NCBI RefSeq assembly: GCF_030689305.1
Contig: NZ_JAUYVM010000002.1
Coordinates: forward strand, 124,001 to 188,000
Origin: Vibrio penaeicida
GTDB taxonomy: Bacteria > Pseudomonadota > Gammaproteobacteria > Enterobacterales > Vibrionaceae
Length of the DNA stretch: 64,000 nt
Direction of reading: 5' to 3'
In this document: positions 19,468 to 28,296 of the stretch, one piece after another
Layout: the number at the start of each line of letters is the position of its first letter
Position numbering within the stretch: position 1 is the stretch's first letter
Made by a program: the position numbers and the translations under genes
The notes under the pieces: model-generated
What the model was told of the DNA's origin: nothing
Databases searched by the model: none
Seen by the model: the letters and a program-made list of their open reading frames with translations, nothing else

Positions 19468-20208
19468 ATGCTGGATCTTCAAGGATACGAAGTCTCGATA
19501 TTAAAGGGCGCGTTACTTACAATTGAAGTCGCGATCCTGTCACTGATTCTTGCGATGGCATTAGGAATGCTAGGCGCACTCGCCAAACTCGCACCTTATC
19601 GCTGGGCTCGTGCCATCGCTACGTTGTACACAACCGTCATTCGCGGCATACCCGATCTTGTTCTGATGATGTTGATTTTCTTCGGTGGTCAGATTCTTCT
19701 TAACAATAGCTTGTATTCGATCAATGAATGGTTGAACGAGTGGATGACGTCTAGCAATCCAGACCATGAGTGGGTGTCCTACCTACCGGATTACATTGAT
19801 GTGAGCCCGTTTGTTGCAGGCGTGTTGACGATAGGGTTTATATTCGGGGCCTACATGGCGGAGACATTTCGTGGCGCTATCATGGCGGTGGACAAAGGTG
19901 AGCTCGAAGCCGGTAAAGCATATGGCATGAGTAATGTTCTCGCCTTTCGACGTATCTTGTTGCCTCAAATGATTCGTCATGCATTACCTGGTTTCGGTAA
20001 TAACTGGCTGGTATTGCTCAAAACGACGGCTCTAGTATCCATTATTGGTTTAGAAGATATGGTTCGTGTTAGCTCTTTGGCTGCGGGCTCAACTAAAATG
20101 CCTTTCACTTTTTACATGACTGTTGCCGTTATCTTTCTCATTTTTACCAGCGTTTCTACTGGCTTCCTAAAGCTTGTAGAGCGTAAGTTCAGTATTCACG
20201 CGAGGTAA
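19468..20208 (+). CDS. Amino-acid ABC transporter permease (HisQ/AotQ type)
   Basis: 246 residues, five or so membrane segments, with the family start GYEVSILKGALLTIEVAILSL and the coupling-helix motif GAIMAVDKGELEAGKAYGMS that contacts the ATPase. It pairs with the permease at 20213 to form the membrane channel. An insert around residues 85-105 (NEWLNEWMTSSNPDHEWVSY) lengthens the second periplasmic loop compared with some HisQ proteins. Four bases separate it from the next gene, so the two are co-translated. Confidence 0.92.
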   Translation: MLDLQGYEVSILKGALLTIEVAILSLILAMALGMLGALAKLAPYRWARAIATLYTTVIRGIPDLVLMMLIFFGGQILLNNSLYSINEWLNEWMTSSNPDHEWVSYLPDYIDVSPFVAGVLTIGFIFGAYMAETFRGAIMAVDKGELEAGKAYGMSNVLAFRRILLPQMIRHALPGFGNNWLVLLKTTALVSIIGLEDMVRVSSLAAGSTKMPFTFYMTVAVIFLIFTSVSTGFLKLVERKFSIHAR

Positions 20209-20212
20209 TCCC

Positions 20213-20890
20213 ATGGACTTTTCATTGATAATAGAAAGTTTCCCGGTTTACTTAGAAGGTTTGTGGACCACGGTGTGGTTAGTCGGTTTGGCACTGATCA
20301 TTGGGTTGACGGTTGCGATACCTTTGGCGGTAGCGCGTAATAGTGCGAATTATCTGATTAGTACGCCATCTTGGGGTTTCATTTATTTCTTTCGTGGAAC
20401 CCCGCTCTTGGTTCAGCTCTATCTGATTTATTATGGAATGGATCAGTTCTTTCCGGTGAAAGATACGTTGTGGGAACACGCTTGGTTCTGTGCGCTTGTT
20501 GCGTTTGTGTTGAACACTTCGGCTTATACCGCTGAAATTATACGTGGCGCGATTAATGGGCTCCCTAAAGGGGAAGTCGAAGCCGCAAAAGCATACGGAA
20601 TGAGTACTTGGAAGACATATCGGAGAATTATTTTGCCAAGTGCCTTGAGAAGAGCACTGCCAGCATACAGTAATGAAGTGATATTTATGCTTCATGGTTC
20701 GGCAGTAGCAGGCATCGTTACCATCATGGATTTGACGGGGGCAGCTAGGTTGGTGAACTCTCGTTACTACGCTCCCTTCGAATCATTTTTAACGGCTGGG
20801 CTGTTTTATATGGGGCTGACCTTCATCATTTTGGGTTGCTTCAAAGTCGCGGAGAAAAGATTTCTGGCTTACTTACGCCCGCTTTCCTAA
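20213..20890 (+). CDS. Amino-acid ABC transporter permease (HisM/AotM type)
   Basis: 225 residues with the HisM-like FFRGTPLLVQLYLIYYG block and the coupling motif GAINGLPKGEVEAAKAYGMS. It is the second half of the permease dimer and the last gene of the operon. The usual family length is 225-240 residues, so it is complete. A strong terminator follows at 20945. Confidence 0.92.
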   Translation: MDFSLIIESFPVYLEGLWTTVWLVGLALIIGLTVAIPLAVARNSANYLISTPSWGFIYFFRGTPLLVQLYLIYYGMDQFFPVKDTLWEHAWFCALVAFVLNTSAYTAEIIRGAINGLPKGEVEAAKAYGMSTWKTYRRIILPSALRRALPAYSNEVIFMLHGSAVAGIVTIMDLTGAARLVNSRYYAPFESFLTAGLFYMGLTFIILGCFKVAEKRFLAYLRPLS

Positions 20891-20944
20891 CAGCTCTTAT
20901 CGAACCAAAAGTATCTGGGTATAAAACAAAAACAGAAGCATTAA

Positions 20945-20989
20945 AAAAAGCTCAATGCAGAGGATGAAAACCGATGCATTGAGCTTTTT
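20945..20989. terminator. Bidirectional terminator between the importer operon and the secreted-protein gene
   Basis: AAAAAGCTCAATGCA (20945-20959) pairs perfectly with TGCATTGAGCTTTTT (20975-20989), with T-runs on both strands. It ends both converging transcripts. Confidence 0.85.
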
Positions 20990-21007
20990 GAGTTTGGGCT
21001 CATTCGT

Positions 21008-23224
21008 TTATTCTACGATCTCTCCTGCAATGACAGATGGCTCCCCTGATACCGTTGGCATCACCCCAATATTGGCATTACCAGAGATGGAGGTGGGCAC
21101 AGGCACGGCAGGCTCCTCTAGGGTTAGTGCAGTACATTGCCCAGTCGCGTCTTGCATTTGCTGCTCGATTTCAATTGCTTTCACCACGTAGATGTCGCTA
21201 GGGCCAACAAGCGTACCATCCGCCAATGAGAACTTAGGTCGATATTGATTACCTTGCTTCTCATAGGGAATTCCCCACAAGTCGCCATTACCGCCATAGT
21301 TCAGCATGAACGTTTGCCCAGCATAGCTTCCTGCGCTACCGGAGCGGTCATTAGCATTACTGTGCGTATAACTGAACTGAATTGGTTTATCAAAGGTGAC
21401 AATATTGTTTTGGCTATTACGAACAGTGGAGAGCTGGTTCCATTGGCTGATCCCTGTTTCCCACACATAATAGGTGGTCACAACGCTAGGGTCATAAATA
21501 TCCCAAATGTTAGTCATGGTTGCTGCTACGTCACTTGTTACCATTGGCCCTGATCTCACACCCCAGTTGTAAGGCGAGTTATTTAACTGTTGCTTGGTAA
21601 TGGATGAGTTGTATTGAACCGGCTCGCTATTACTTGTTCGCATCAATGTTAGTGTGTTACTGCCTGAGTCAGAGAATGAGAAATCAATAGCGGAAGCAAC
21701 GTTGGCGACTTGTGCAGAATAAGGGCTACCTGAACCATCAAAGCTCGCTAAATCGCTCAAATCAAGCGTACCGACAGGGCATCGGTCAAAACACTTGAGG
21801 GCAACAGAACCTGATTCCAGTAAATCTCCTACCCCCACTTCGCTGCCATTAATGAAGGTTTGTTCGTAGAAAGTTAAGCTTGTACTGCCATATAAGTATT
21901 TTACTTCTCCCCCAAGTTGCTCAGACCACATGTAGATAGACTCACCTGCGGATATCGATATCAGCTGGTCGGTCACATCTGTGATTTGTTGCCCGTTATC
22001 CCCCCAGTTAAGTCCGTCGGTAATATAGAAACCATCAGTACCAACAGAGTCGTCATTGACCGTGAGATATTTCACAACCCATTGATTGTAACCAGCGCTA
22101 TAAACGCTTGAATCCCAATATGAAAAAATAACGCCACGAGCATTACTTAAAGCAAGCGTTTTCACTTCATTTTTAATTAAGCGTCCTGGTGCTGTAACCA
22201 ACGTGTAGTTTTGACTTGTCCCTGTACTTTCATCTTCGGCTACTAAAGTTGTCCCGTTTGGTAGTGTAGTATCACCTTCTGTCCATACTCCCCAGTACCC
22301 AACATGTCCGTAGGCATCCACTTGTGAATCATTGTTGCTGTCATAGCGGAAAGAGAATCCACTGTTTAGTGAAATGCTGGCTCCTGTCGATGCGTTAAAC
22401 AAATCGTATCTATGTACGGAATCATTGAACTGGGTTCTGTCTAGACATTGCCCGGTATTACTGCCCGTTTTAAAGGGGAGGCTGTCAATGTCTGTGGCGT
22501 TTTGGATCAATACATTGTTGGAATTGAACGCCAAAGCGTATGCGCTGCCAGTATTACTGCCACGATCGGCTGAAGTAATTGCGCTACCCGTTGATCTATC
22601 GGCGCTCATTACCACACTTGCGCTTTGGACATATGTGTCAGCTCCTCGTGTACTGGACTCATATAAAGTAAACCCAATGGAGTTTTCGACGGAGTCCGAG
22701 GCAACAATTTCACCTGCACCATTTTGTGTGCCTTCCAATTGGTCGAAAAGTTCGAAATTAAATGTAAAGGCACCAAATGGATTGCTTTCGCTCGCGCCAG
22801 ATGTCACTTCAGCCTTAAATTTGATGGCTTGGTCACCATCACCACCAGACATCTCTGGAATCCAGACATTAATCACGAGAGGGTCACTGTCTGACGCACG
22901 AGTAACGTTTGCCACCGCTTTTAGATAAGCGGGGGAATTAGCTGCACCTGAGGACTGCCCAGTTGATCCATCGTCTTCGTTATCAAAACATGCAGCTTCA
23001 TCAGCTAAAACAAGATAGGGACCTTGATTAGCAAAATTGGTCGCTTTGAACTGAGCTGTAAAACACAAAATACTGTTTACGAGCTCAATAGGCTCTAACG
23101 CCTCAATCCACACATGTGACCTCTGGTTAGCATTTGAGTAATCGGTTCCAATATCGTCGAAAGCCGCCAACCCTGCTCCAGAGAAAAGAACGCTACTGGC
23201 GAGTAATATTTTAATTGTTTTCAT
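21008..23224 (-). CDS. Large secreted protein of unknown function
   Basis: 738 residues with a classic signal peptide (cleavage near GLAA, residue 20). The body is acidic and very rich in Ser, Asn, Asp, Gly and Tyr, as in extracellular or surface beta-rich proteins. Only a handful of Cys, including two close ones in CFDRCPVG. A possible calcium-binding loop DSNNDSQVD lies in the middle. No enzymatic motif that I recognise. Its start overlaps the end of the small lipoprotein gene by 14 bases, with the ribosome site GGAGG inside that gene, so the two are translationally coupled and probably act together at the cell surface. It ends in a converging terminator. Confidence 0.75.
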   Translation of the reverse strand: MKTIKILLASSVLFSGAGLAAFDDIGTDYSNANQRSHVWIEALEPIELVNSILCFTAQFKATNFANQGPYLVLADEAACFDNEDDGSTGQSSGAANSPAYLKAVANVTRASDSDPLVINVWIPEMSGGDGDQAIKFKAEVTSGASESNPFGAFTFNFELFDQLEGTQNGAGEIVASDSVENSIGFTLYESSTRGADTYVQSASVVMSADRSTGSAITSADRGSNTGSAYALAFNSNNVLIQNATDIDSLPFKTGSNTGQCLDRTQFNDSVHRYDLFNASTGASISLNSGFSFRYDSNNDSQVDAYGHVGYWGVWTEGDTTLPNGTTLVAEDESTGTSQNYTLVTAPGRLIKNEVKTLALSNARGVIFSYWDSSVYSAGYNQWVVKYLTVNDDSVGTDGFYITDGLNWGDNGQQITDVTDQLISISAGESIYMWSEQLGGEVKYLYGSTSLTFYEQTFINGSEVGVGDLLESGSVALKCFDRCPVGTLDLSDLASFDGSGSPYSAQVANVASAIDFSFSDSGSNTLTLMRTSNSEPVQYNSSITKQQLNNSPYNWGVRSGPMVTSDVAATMTNIWDIYDPSVVTTYYVWETGISQWNQLSTVRNSQNNIVTFDKPIQFSYTHSNANDRSGSAGSYAGQTFMLNYGGNGDLWGIPYEKQGNQYRPKFSLADGTLVGPSDIYVVKAIEIEQQMQDATGQCTALTLEEPAVPVPTSISGNANIGVMPTVSGEPSVIAGEIVE

Positions 23225-23369
23225 TAGTCACAACCTCCAACTGTTCTGGAAGAACCAACTGAGAAGTTGGTGTTGCTTGGGATTGAGCAGCAGAACTACT
23301 ACTGTCACAGCCACTTAGTCCTAAAACCATAACTAAGGTAAGTAAGCCGCCAACGATGACTTTGTTCAT
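23211..23369 (-). CDS. Small lipoprotein (52 residues)
   Basis: The start is ATG at 23369, after a GGGAGA ribosome site; the frame is open to 23429 but without a better site. It has a lipoprotein signal ending LSGC with Cys21, then about 30 mature residues rich in Ser, Ala and Gln. Residue +2 is Asp, which in E. coli retains lipoproteins in the inner membrane; whether that holds here is uncertain. It overlaps the start of the 738-residue secreted protein. A partner or anchor for that protein is a reasonable guess, nothing more. Confidence 0.75.
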   Translation of the reverse strand: MNKVIVGGLLTLVMVLGLSGCDSSSSAAQSQATPTSQLVLPEQLEVVTNENN

Positions 23370-23582
23370 GTAATGTCTCCCTAATGTAAGCCTCAAAATA
23401 AAATATAGAAGACTGTCACAAGAAATCATTACAATAAATAATGTTATTTATTTTTATCAAATAAACAAAGTGTTGTGGCTGATAAATTAGTCTTGGTGTG
23501 ATTATTGGATCGTGTTCGGGAGAAAAGATTGAGCTAATTATTAAATGAATTGGTGTGTGAGGTACTAGTGGGTTTTAGTGAT

Positions 23583-23715
23583 AAAAAAAGCCCAAACCAC
23601 AAGGATTTGGGCGGATACAAATAGGAGTTAATAAGAAAAAAGCAGCGTTTGTAACAAGTTACAGTGATTAAATCAGTCTAATACGGCCCTAAACTCAAAA
23701 TGCTCTGCTTGTTAC
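23583..23715 (-). ncRNA. vrrA: sigmaE-dependent sRNA, VrrA-like
   Basis: A transcript of about 133 bases is bounded by a sigmaE-type promoter (23721-23748) and a terminator: GCCCAAACC pairs with GGATTTGGGC (23590-23598 with 23603-23612, one bulge) followed by seven T. Inside, TGTAACAAG near the 5' end can pair with CTTGTTACA about 60 bases later. An unpaired ACTCCTATTTG lies before the terminator and can pair with AGGAG ribosome sites. Length, sigmaE promoter and position, divergent from a TetR gene that precedes an acyl-CoA dehydrogenase gene, match V. cholerae VrrA (about 140 bases, repressor of outer-membrane protein mRNAs). Sequence identity to VrrA was not checked. The 5' end is estimated to within a few bases. 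Confidence 0.7.
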
Positions 23716-23720
23716 ATTAA

Positions 23721-23748
23721 TTAGGACTAACCAAAATTCGTTTAGTTC
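23721..23748 (-). promoter_or_regulatory. sigmaE promoter of the sRNA
   Basis: On the minus strand: GAACTA (23743-23748), exactly 16 bases, then TCCTAA (23721-23726). The sigmaE consensus is GAACTT, 16 bases, TCTGA/TCTAA-like. Confidence 0.6.
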
Positions 23749-23853
23749 AAATTATTTTTAAAATTTTTTCTAGTTTCTAAAAGTGGTTACCGATGAGGTG
23801 ATGGATTTGTGATGTTATCGCCTTGTTAAATAAGTTGTAGAGGAGTATATTTT

Positions 23854-23867
23854 CAAACAAGCGTTTA
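23854..23867. promoter_or_regulatory. PsrA-type operator before the tetR gene
   Basis: CAAAC-AAGC-GTTTA fits the PsrA motif (G/C)AAAC-N2-4-GTTT(G/C) except for the last base. It lies 15 bases before the start codon, where binding would repress the gene itself, as PsrA does in Pseudomonas. Confidence 0.55.
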
Positions 23868-23882
23868 ATACGAGTGATTGAA

Positions 23883-24509
23883 ATGAGTGCAAAGAATAAA
23901 ACCAAAGACAAAATCTTAGATGTTGCAGAAGCGCTCTTTGCTGAACATGGCTTTAATGATACTTCGTTAAGAACCATAACAAGTAAAGCGAACGTGAACT
24001 TAGCTTCTGTTAATTATCATTTCGGAGACAAAAAAACCTTAGTACGAGCAGTGCTCAATAGATATCTAGAGGCTTTCATGCCTGCATTGGGGGGGGCGCT
24101 TTCCGAGTTAAATCAAGCAACGGACTATTCAATGGAAGAGGTCTTCCAAACGTTAAAGCAGCCGCTTCTTTCTTTAAACACGCTTCGTCCAAACGGTGCG
24201 AGCCGATTCATGTCATTGATTGGGCGAGGGTATACCGATGTGCAGGGGCACTTGCGTTGGTTCATTACCACGCGTTATGACGAAGTACTAACTCAATTTA
24301 CCTCTTCGGTTAGCAAAGCGAACCCCTCTCTGACTCCTGAAACACTTTTCTGGCGGCTACACTTCACTCTAGGAACTTGTGTATTCACCATGGCTTCAAG
24401 CCAAGCATTAGCCGAAATTGCTTTTAATGATTTTGATAAACAGGTGGACTCAGAAGCCATCATTGACCAACTCATACCCTATTTAGCGGCAGGCGTTGCC
24501 GTAAACTAA
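23883..24509 (+). CDS. psrA: TetR-family regulator, PsrA-like
   Basis: 208 residues from ATG 23883; a GTG at 23874 is an alternative and neither has a strong ribosome site. The N-terminal helix-turn-helix (TSLRTITSKANVNLASVNYHFGDKK) is almost the same as that of Pseudomonas PsrA, and the C-terminal half keeps LFWRLHFTLG and the final LIPYLAAG. PsrA senses long-chain fatty acyl signals and controls beta-oxidation genes and its own gene. Here it precedes a fadE-type gene by 70 bases and fabV follows, so control of fatty-acid breakdown and synthesis is likely. A PsrA-type operator overlaps its leader. It is divergent from the sRNA gene. Confidence 0.8.
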   Translation: MSAKNKTKDKILDVAEALFAEHGFNDTSLRTITSKANVNLASVNYHFGDKKTLVRAVLNRYLEAFMPALGGALSELNQATDYSMEEVFQTLKQPLLSLNTLRPNGASRFMSLIGRGYTDVQGHLRWFITTRYDEVLTQFTSSVSKANPSLTPETLFWRLHFTLGTCVFTMASSQALAEIAFNDFDKQVDSEAIIDQLIPYLAAGVAVN

Positions 24510-24579
24510 AAAACAGGTCAACAGAACCTAACCAATAAAAATAAATATCAGTTATATAAAGAAACAAAAGGACTGAAAC

Positions 24580-26871
24580 ATGAGCTCTCTAAAACAACTA
24601 AGAAGAAAATGGGTCAGTGACCCTGCGTTCAAATTCTTCAAAAAAGTGCTTCCACCACTCTCTGACACCGAGAAAGAGGCAATGGAAGCAGGCAGCGTAT
24701 GGTGGGATGGCGAACTGTTTGGCGGCTCCCCAAATTGGCATATGTTGCATCAATATCCTAAACCTGAACTGACGGATGAAGAGCAAAGCTTCGTTGATAA
24801 TGAATTAGAAACGTTGCTCTCGATGTTGAATGATGACCAAATCGTCAGGCACGATCGAGATCTTCCTGACGAAGTTTGGGACTATTTGAAGAAAGAGCGC
24901 TTCTTTTCATTGATTATTTCCAAAGAGTACGGTGGACGGGAGTTTTCTTCTTTAGCCAATTCAACCATTGTGACCAAAATTGCCACAAAGAGCATCAGCG
25001 CCGCAGTATGTGTGATGGTGCCAAACTCACTTGGCCCCGGAGAATTGCTTTCTCACTACGGAACACAGGAACAAAAAGACTACTGGTTGCCGCGTCTGGC
25101 TGATGGTCGTGATATTCCTTGTTTCGCTTTAACTGGCCCTGAAGCGGGCTCTGACGCAGGTGGTATACCTGATCAGGGAACAGTTTGTATGGGTGAACAT
25201 GACGGTAAAGAAGTACTTGGTATTCGGCTTAGCTGGAACAAGCGTTACATTACCCTTGCACCGGTCGCGACGGTATTGGGCTTAGCCTTTAAGCTCAAAG
25301 ACCCAGAAGGACTGCTTGGAGATAACCCTGATCTAGGGATTACCTGTGCGTTAATTCCAGCTGATCACCAAGGTGTTGAATTGGGTGAGCGTCACGATCC
25401 ACTCGGTCTGGCGTTTATGAATGGACCGACTCGCGGAAACGATGTTTTTATTCCTATGGAATGGTTGATCGGTGGATCTGAATATGCCGGAAAGGGCTGG
25501 CGGATGCTGGTGGAATGCCTTTCTGCAGGTCGTGGTATTTCATTACCAGCCCTTGGCACATCGATAGGACATTTATCGGCGCGTACGACGGGTGCATATG
25601 CATACGTCCGTAAACAATTTGGTATGTCAATTGGTAAGTTCGAAGGTGTAGCGGAAGCCATGGGTCGCATTGGGGGGCTTACTTACCTTCTTGAAGCCAC
25701 CCGCACGCTAACGACAACTTCACTGGACATGAAGGAAAAGCCAGGGATTGTTACCGCTATCGCTAAATATCACATGACAGAAATTGCGCGGGATATTCTG
25801 AACGATTCAATGGACATTCACGCAGGTCGTGCAATTCAAACAGGACCGATGAATTACCTGGCGCACCATTATTCAGGAATTCCAGTCGCGATTACGGTGG
25901 AAGGGGCGAACATTTTGACCCGCAACCTGATGATATTTGGTCAAGGTGCAACGCGATGTCATCCTTATGTATTGAAGGAAATGGAAGCGGCAGCGAATCC
26001 AGACTCCAAAGAAGGAGCGAAAGAGTTTGATGACTTGCTTTTCAAGCATATAGGCCATGCAACTAAGAATGCCTTTGGCGCTTTTGGTGCTGCCCTAACG
26101 GGTTCCAAGTTTGTTTCTGCATCTATGAGCGGCGAAACAAAAGAGTACTACCAACACATGACTCGCTTAAGCCGTGCCTTGGCTATTAGTGCAGATGTTG
26201 CCATGCTGACACTTGGTGGGGAACTCAAGAGAAAAGAGATGATTTCCGCCCGATTGGGAGATGGTCTTAGCTATTTATTCATGGGTTCAGCAGTGCTAAA
26301 GAAATACGAGGACGACGGTAGACAGCAGTCCGATTTGGATTACGTCCATTACGCCATGAACCATTGTCTTCACCATGCTGCTCAGTCGTTGCAAGAAGCG
26401 TATTCAAACTTCCCGTCTAAAGTTGCGGGTAAATTCCTTAATTTCTTGGTTTTCCCTCTGGGGAACCGATTCAAGAAAGCATCGGATGATAATGCTGTTG
26501 CGATTGCGAACAGCCTAATGACCCCTGGAGCCCACCGAGATCGCCTAACTCATCTCTGTTATGTCGGTAAAGATAACGACGATCCTGTTGGTTTAATGGA
26601 AAATGCATTCATGGCTATGTACAAAGTAAGAGGTCATGAGCGCAAGGTCATCCAAGGCATAAGAGAAGGCAAAATCGACAAGAAAGCCCCACTCAATGTT
26701 CGACTGGATCAAGCACTCGAGCATAAGATTTTGAACAAAGTCGAAGTGGACGAAATCTTAAGTGCAGACAAACTTCGCTACATGGCAATCCAAGTGGATC
26801 ACTTTAGCCATGATTTGGTCGAAACGCGTACTCACAAAACGAATGAGGTTTCGCTAAATAGCGTCGCGTAA
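24580..26871 (+). CDS. fadE: Acyl-CoA dehydrogenase, FadE type
   Basis: 763 residues. Acyl-CoA dehydrogenase N, middle and C domains at about 80-490, with CFALTGPEAGSDAG around the FAD site and the catalytic base Glu441 in VEGANILTRN; then the C-terminal FadE-specific extension (DUF1974-like). It catalyses the first step of fatty acid beta-oxidation, acyl-CoA to trans-2-enoyl-CoA. It is shorter than E. coli FadE (814) because the N-terminal membrane helices are absent, so it is probably soluble or peripheral. Vibrios usually carry more than one fadE-like gene, and this is likely the copy linked to psrA. AAGGA lies a good distance before the ATG. Terminator at 26894. Confidence 0.88.
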   Translation: MSSLKQLRRKWVSDPAFKFFKKVLPPLSDTEKEAMEAGSVWWDGELFGGSPNWHMLHQYPKPELTDEEQSFVDNELETLLSMLNDDQIVRHDRDLPDEVWDYLKKERFFSLIISKEYGGREFSSLANSTIVTKIATKSISAAVCVMVPNSLGPGELLSHYGTQEQKDYWLPRLADGRDIPCFALTGPEAGSDAGGIPDQGTVCMGEHDGKEVLGIRLSWNKRYITLAPVATVLGLAFKLKDPEGLLGDNPDLGITCALIPADHQGVELGERHDPLGLAFMNGPTRGNDVFIPMEWLIGGSEYAGKGWRMLVECLSAGRGISLPALGTSIGHLSARTTGAYAYVRKQFGMSIGKFEGVAEAMGRIGGLTYLLEATRTLTTTSLDMKEKPGIVTAIAKYHMTEIARDILNDSMDIHAGRAIQTGPMNYLAHHYSGIPVAITVEGANILTRNLMIFGQGATRCHPYVLKEMEAAANPDSKEGAKEFDDLLFKHIGHATKNAFGAFGAALTGSKFVSASMSGETKEYYQHMTRLSRALAISADVAMLTLGGELKRKEMISARLGDGLSYLFMGSAVLKKYEDDGRQQSDLDYVHYAMNHCLHHAAQSLQEAYSNFPSKVAGKFLNFLVFPLGNRFKKASDDNAVAIANSLMTPGAHRDRLTHLCYVGKDNDDPVGLMENAFMAMYKVRGHERKVIQGIREGKIDKKAPLNVRLDQALEHKILNKVEVDEILSADKLRYMAIQVDHFSHDLVETRTHKTNEVSLNSVA

Positions 26872-26893
26872 GCGTGGATTTATCCTGTATTGG

Positions 26894-26924
26894 AAAAGCG
26901 CTGCAGAAATGCAGCGCTTTTTTT
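26894..26924 (+). terminator. Terminator after fadE
   Basis: AAAAGCGCTGCA (26894-26905) and TGCAGCGCTTTT (26910-26921) form a 12-bp perfect stem with a GAAA tetraloop, then T. Confidence 0.9.
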
Positions 26925-27023
26925 GATCAAACAGCTCCAACCACTTTCTCATTTTGTAAGAAATTAGGTGCTAAACGGTGTGTAAACTTTTATCCTAGCA
27001 ACGTTTTTTAAAGGGAAATGAAT

Positions 27024-28226
27024 ATGATCATCAAACCAAGAATTCGTGGCTTCATTTGTACCACTACACATCCAGTTGGCTGTGAAGCAAACGTAAAAGA
27101 ACAAATCGAATATACGAAAGCACAAGGTCCTATCAAAAATGCCCCTAAGCGCGTGCTCGTTGTTGGTTCTTCAAGCGGTTACGGCCTATCTTCACGCATT
27201 GCCGCTGCTTTCGGTGGTGGTGCATCAACCATTGGTGTGTTTTTCGAAAAAGCAGGCACAGAGAAAAAACCAGGAACAGCCGGTTGGTATAATTCTGCTG
27301 CATTTGACAAGCTAGCGAAAGAAGAAGGCTTGTACTCAAAAAGCTTAAATGGCGACGCATTCTCAAATGAAGCAAAACAAAAGACAATTGATCTGATCAA
27401 GGAAGACCTAGGTCAGATCGATATGGTGGTTTACTCACTGGCTTCTCCAGTACGTAAGCTTCCGGATACAGGTGAAGTGATCCGCTCATCTCTAAAGCCT
27501 ATCGGTGATACTTACACGTCTACAGCGGTCGATACAAACAAAGACCTAATCATTGAAGCGAGTGTTGAACCTGCTACCGAGCAGGAAATTAAAGATACCG
27601 TGACAGTCATGGGTGGTGAAGATTGGGAATTATGGATCCAAGCACTATCAGAAGCTGGCGTTTTGGCAGAAGGTTGTAAGACAGTAGCATACAGCTACAT
27701 TGGTACTGAGCTAACGTGGCCTATCTACTGGGATGGCGCGCTAGGTAAAGCGAAAATGGACCTTGACCGTGCAGCGACAGCGTTAAATGACAAACTTAGC
27801 ACCACAGGCGGCAGCGCAAATGTTGCTGTGCTTAAGTCGGTTGTTACTCAGGCTAGCTCCGCTATTCCTGTTATGCCTCTTTACATTGCTATGGTGTTTA
27901 AGAAGATGCGCGAAGAAGGCGTTCACGAAGGCTGTATGGAACAAATCTTCCGTATGTTCAGCGAGCGTTTATACAAAGAAGATGGTTCTGTAGCAGAAGT
28001 CGATGACAAAAACCGCTTGCGTTTGGATGACTGGGAACTGCGTGATGACATTCAAAAGTACTGCCGTGAACTTTGGCCACAAATCACATCAGATAACCTA
28101 AAAGAGCTAACTGACTACGCTGAGTACAAAGAAGAGTTCTTGAAGTTATTCGGATTTGGTTGCGAAGGTGTTGACTACGAAGCCGATGTGAATCCACTGG
28201 TAGAATTCGACGTTCAAGATATCTAA
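27024..28226 (+). CDS. fabV: Trans-2-enoyl-CoA/ACP reductase FabV
   Basis: 400 residues from ATG 27024. That start sits seven bases after AAGGGA and gives [20 protein letters not shown], the known FabV N-terminus; the ATG at 27018 is too close to the ribosome site. The Rossmann NADH motif GSSSGYG is at 48-54. The catalytic pair is Tyr235-x8-Lys244, with the same numbering as V. cholerae FabV and the long spacing that sets FabV apart from FabI. It reduces the enoyl group in the last step of each fatty-acid elongation cycle; FabV enzymes are known to resist triclosan. It has its own terminators on both sides. Confidence 0.96.
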   Translation: MIIKPRIRGFICTTTHPVGCEANVKEQIEYTKAQGPIKNAPKRVLVVGSSSGYGLSSRIAAAFGGGASTIGVFFEKAGTEKKPGTAGWYNSAAFDKLAKEEGLYSKSLNGDAFSNEAKQKTIDLIKEDLGQIDMVVYSLASPVRKLPDTGEVIRSSLKPIGDTYTSTAVDTNKDLIIEASVEPATEQEIKDTVTVMGGEDWELWIQALSEAGVLAEGCKTVAYSYIGTELTWPIYWDGALGKAKMDLDRAATALNDKLSTTGGSANVAVLKSVVTQASSAIPVMPLYIAMVFKKMREEGVHEGCMEQIFRMFSERLYKEDGSVAEVDDKNRLRLDDWELRDDIQKYCRELWPQITSDNLKELTDYAEYKEEFLKLFGFGCEGVDYEADVNPLVEFDVQDI

Positions 28227-28246
28227 CCAGTTGTAATGTATTAATG

Positions 28247-28273
28247 AAAAGGCGCTCTGTGAGCGCCTTTTTT
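28247..28273. terminator. Bidirectional terminator between fabV and ybjL
   Basis: GGCGCTC (28251-28257), loop TGT, GAGCGCC (28261-28267), with a T6 run on the plus strand and T4 on the minus strand. Confidence 0.85.
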
Positions 28274-28296
28274 ATGCCTGAGTAAAAGTAATAACC

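Noticed and set aside
22374..22928. 184-codon plus-strand frame opposite the 738-residue secreted protein
   Set aside because: Antisense shadow of a Ser/Asn-rich gene; no ribosome site or recognisable product.
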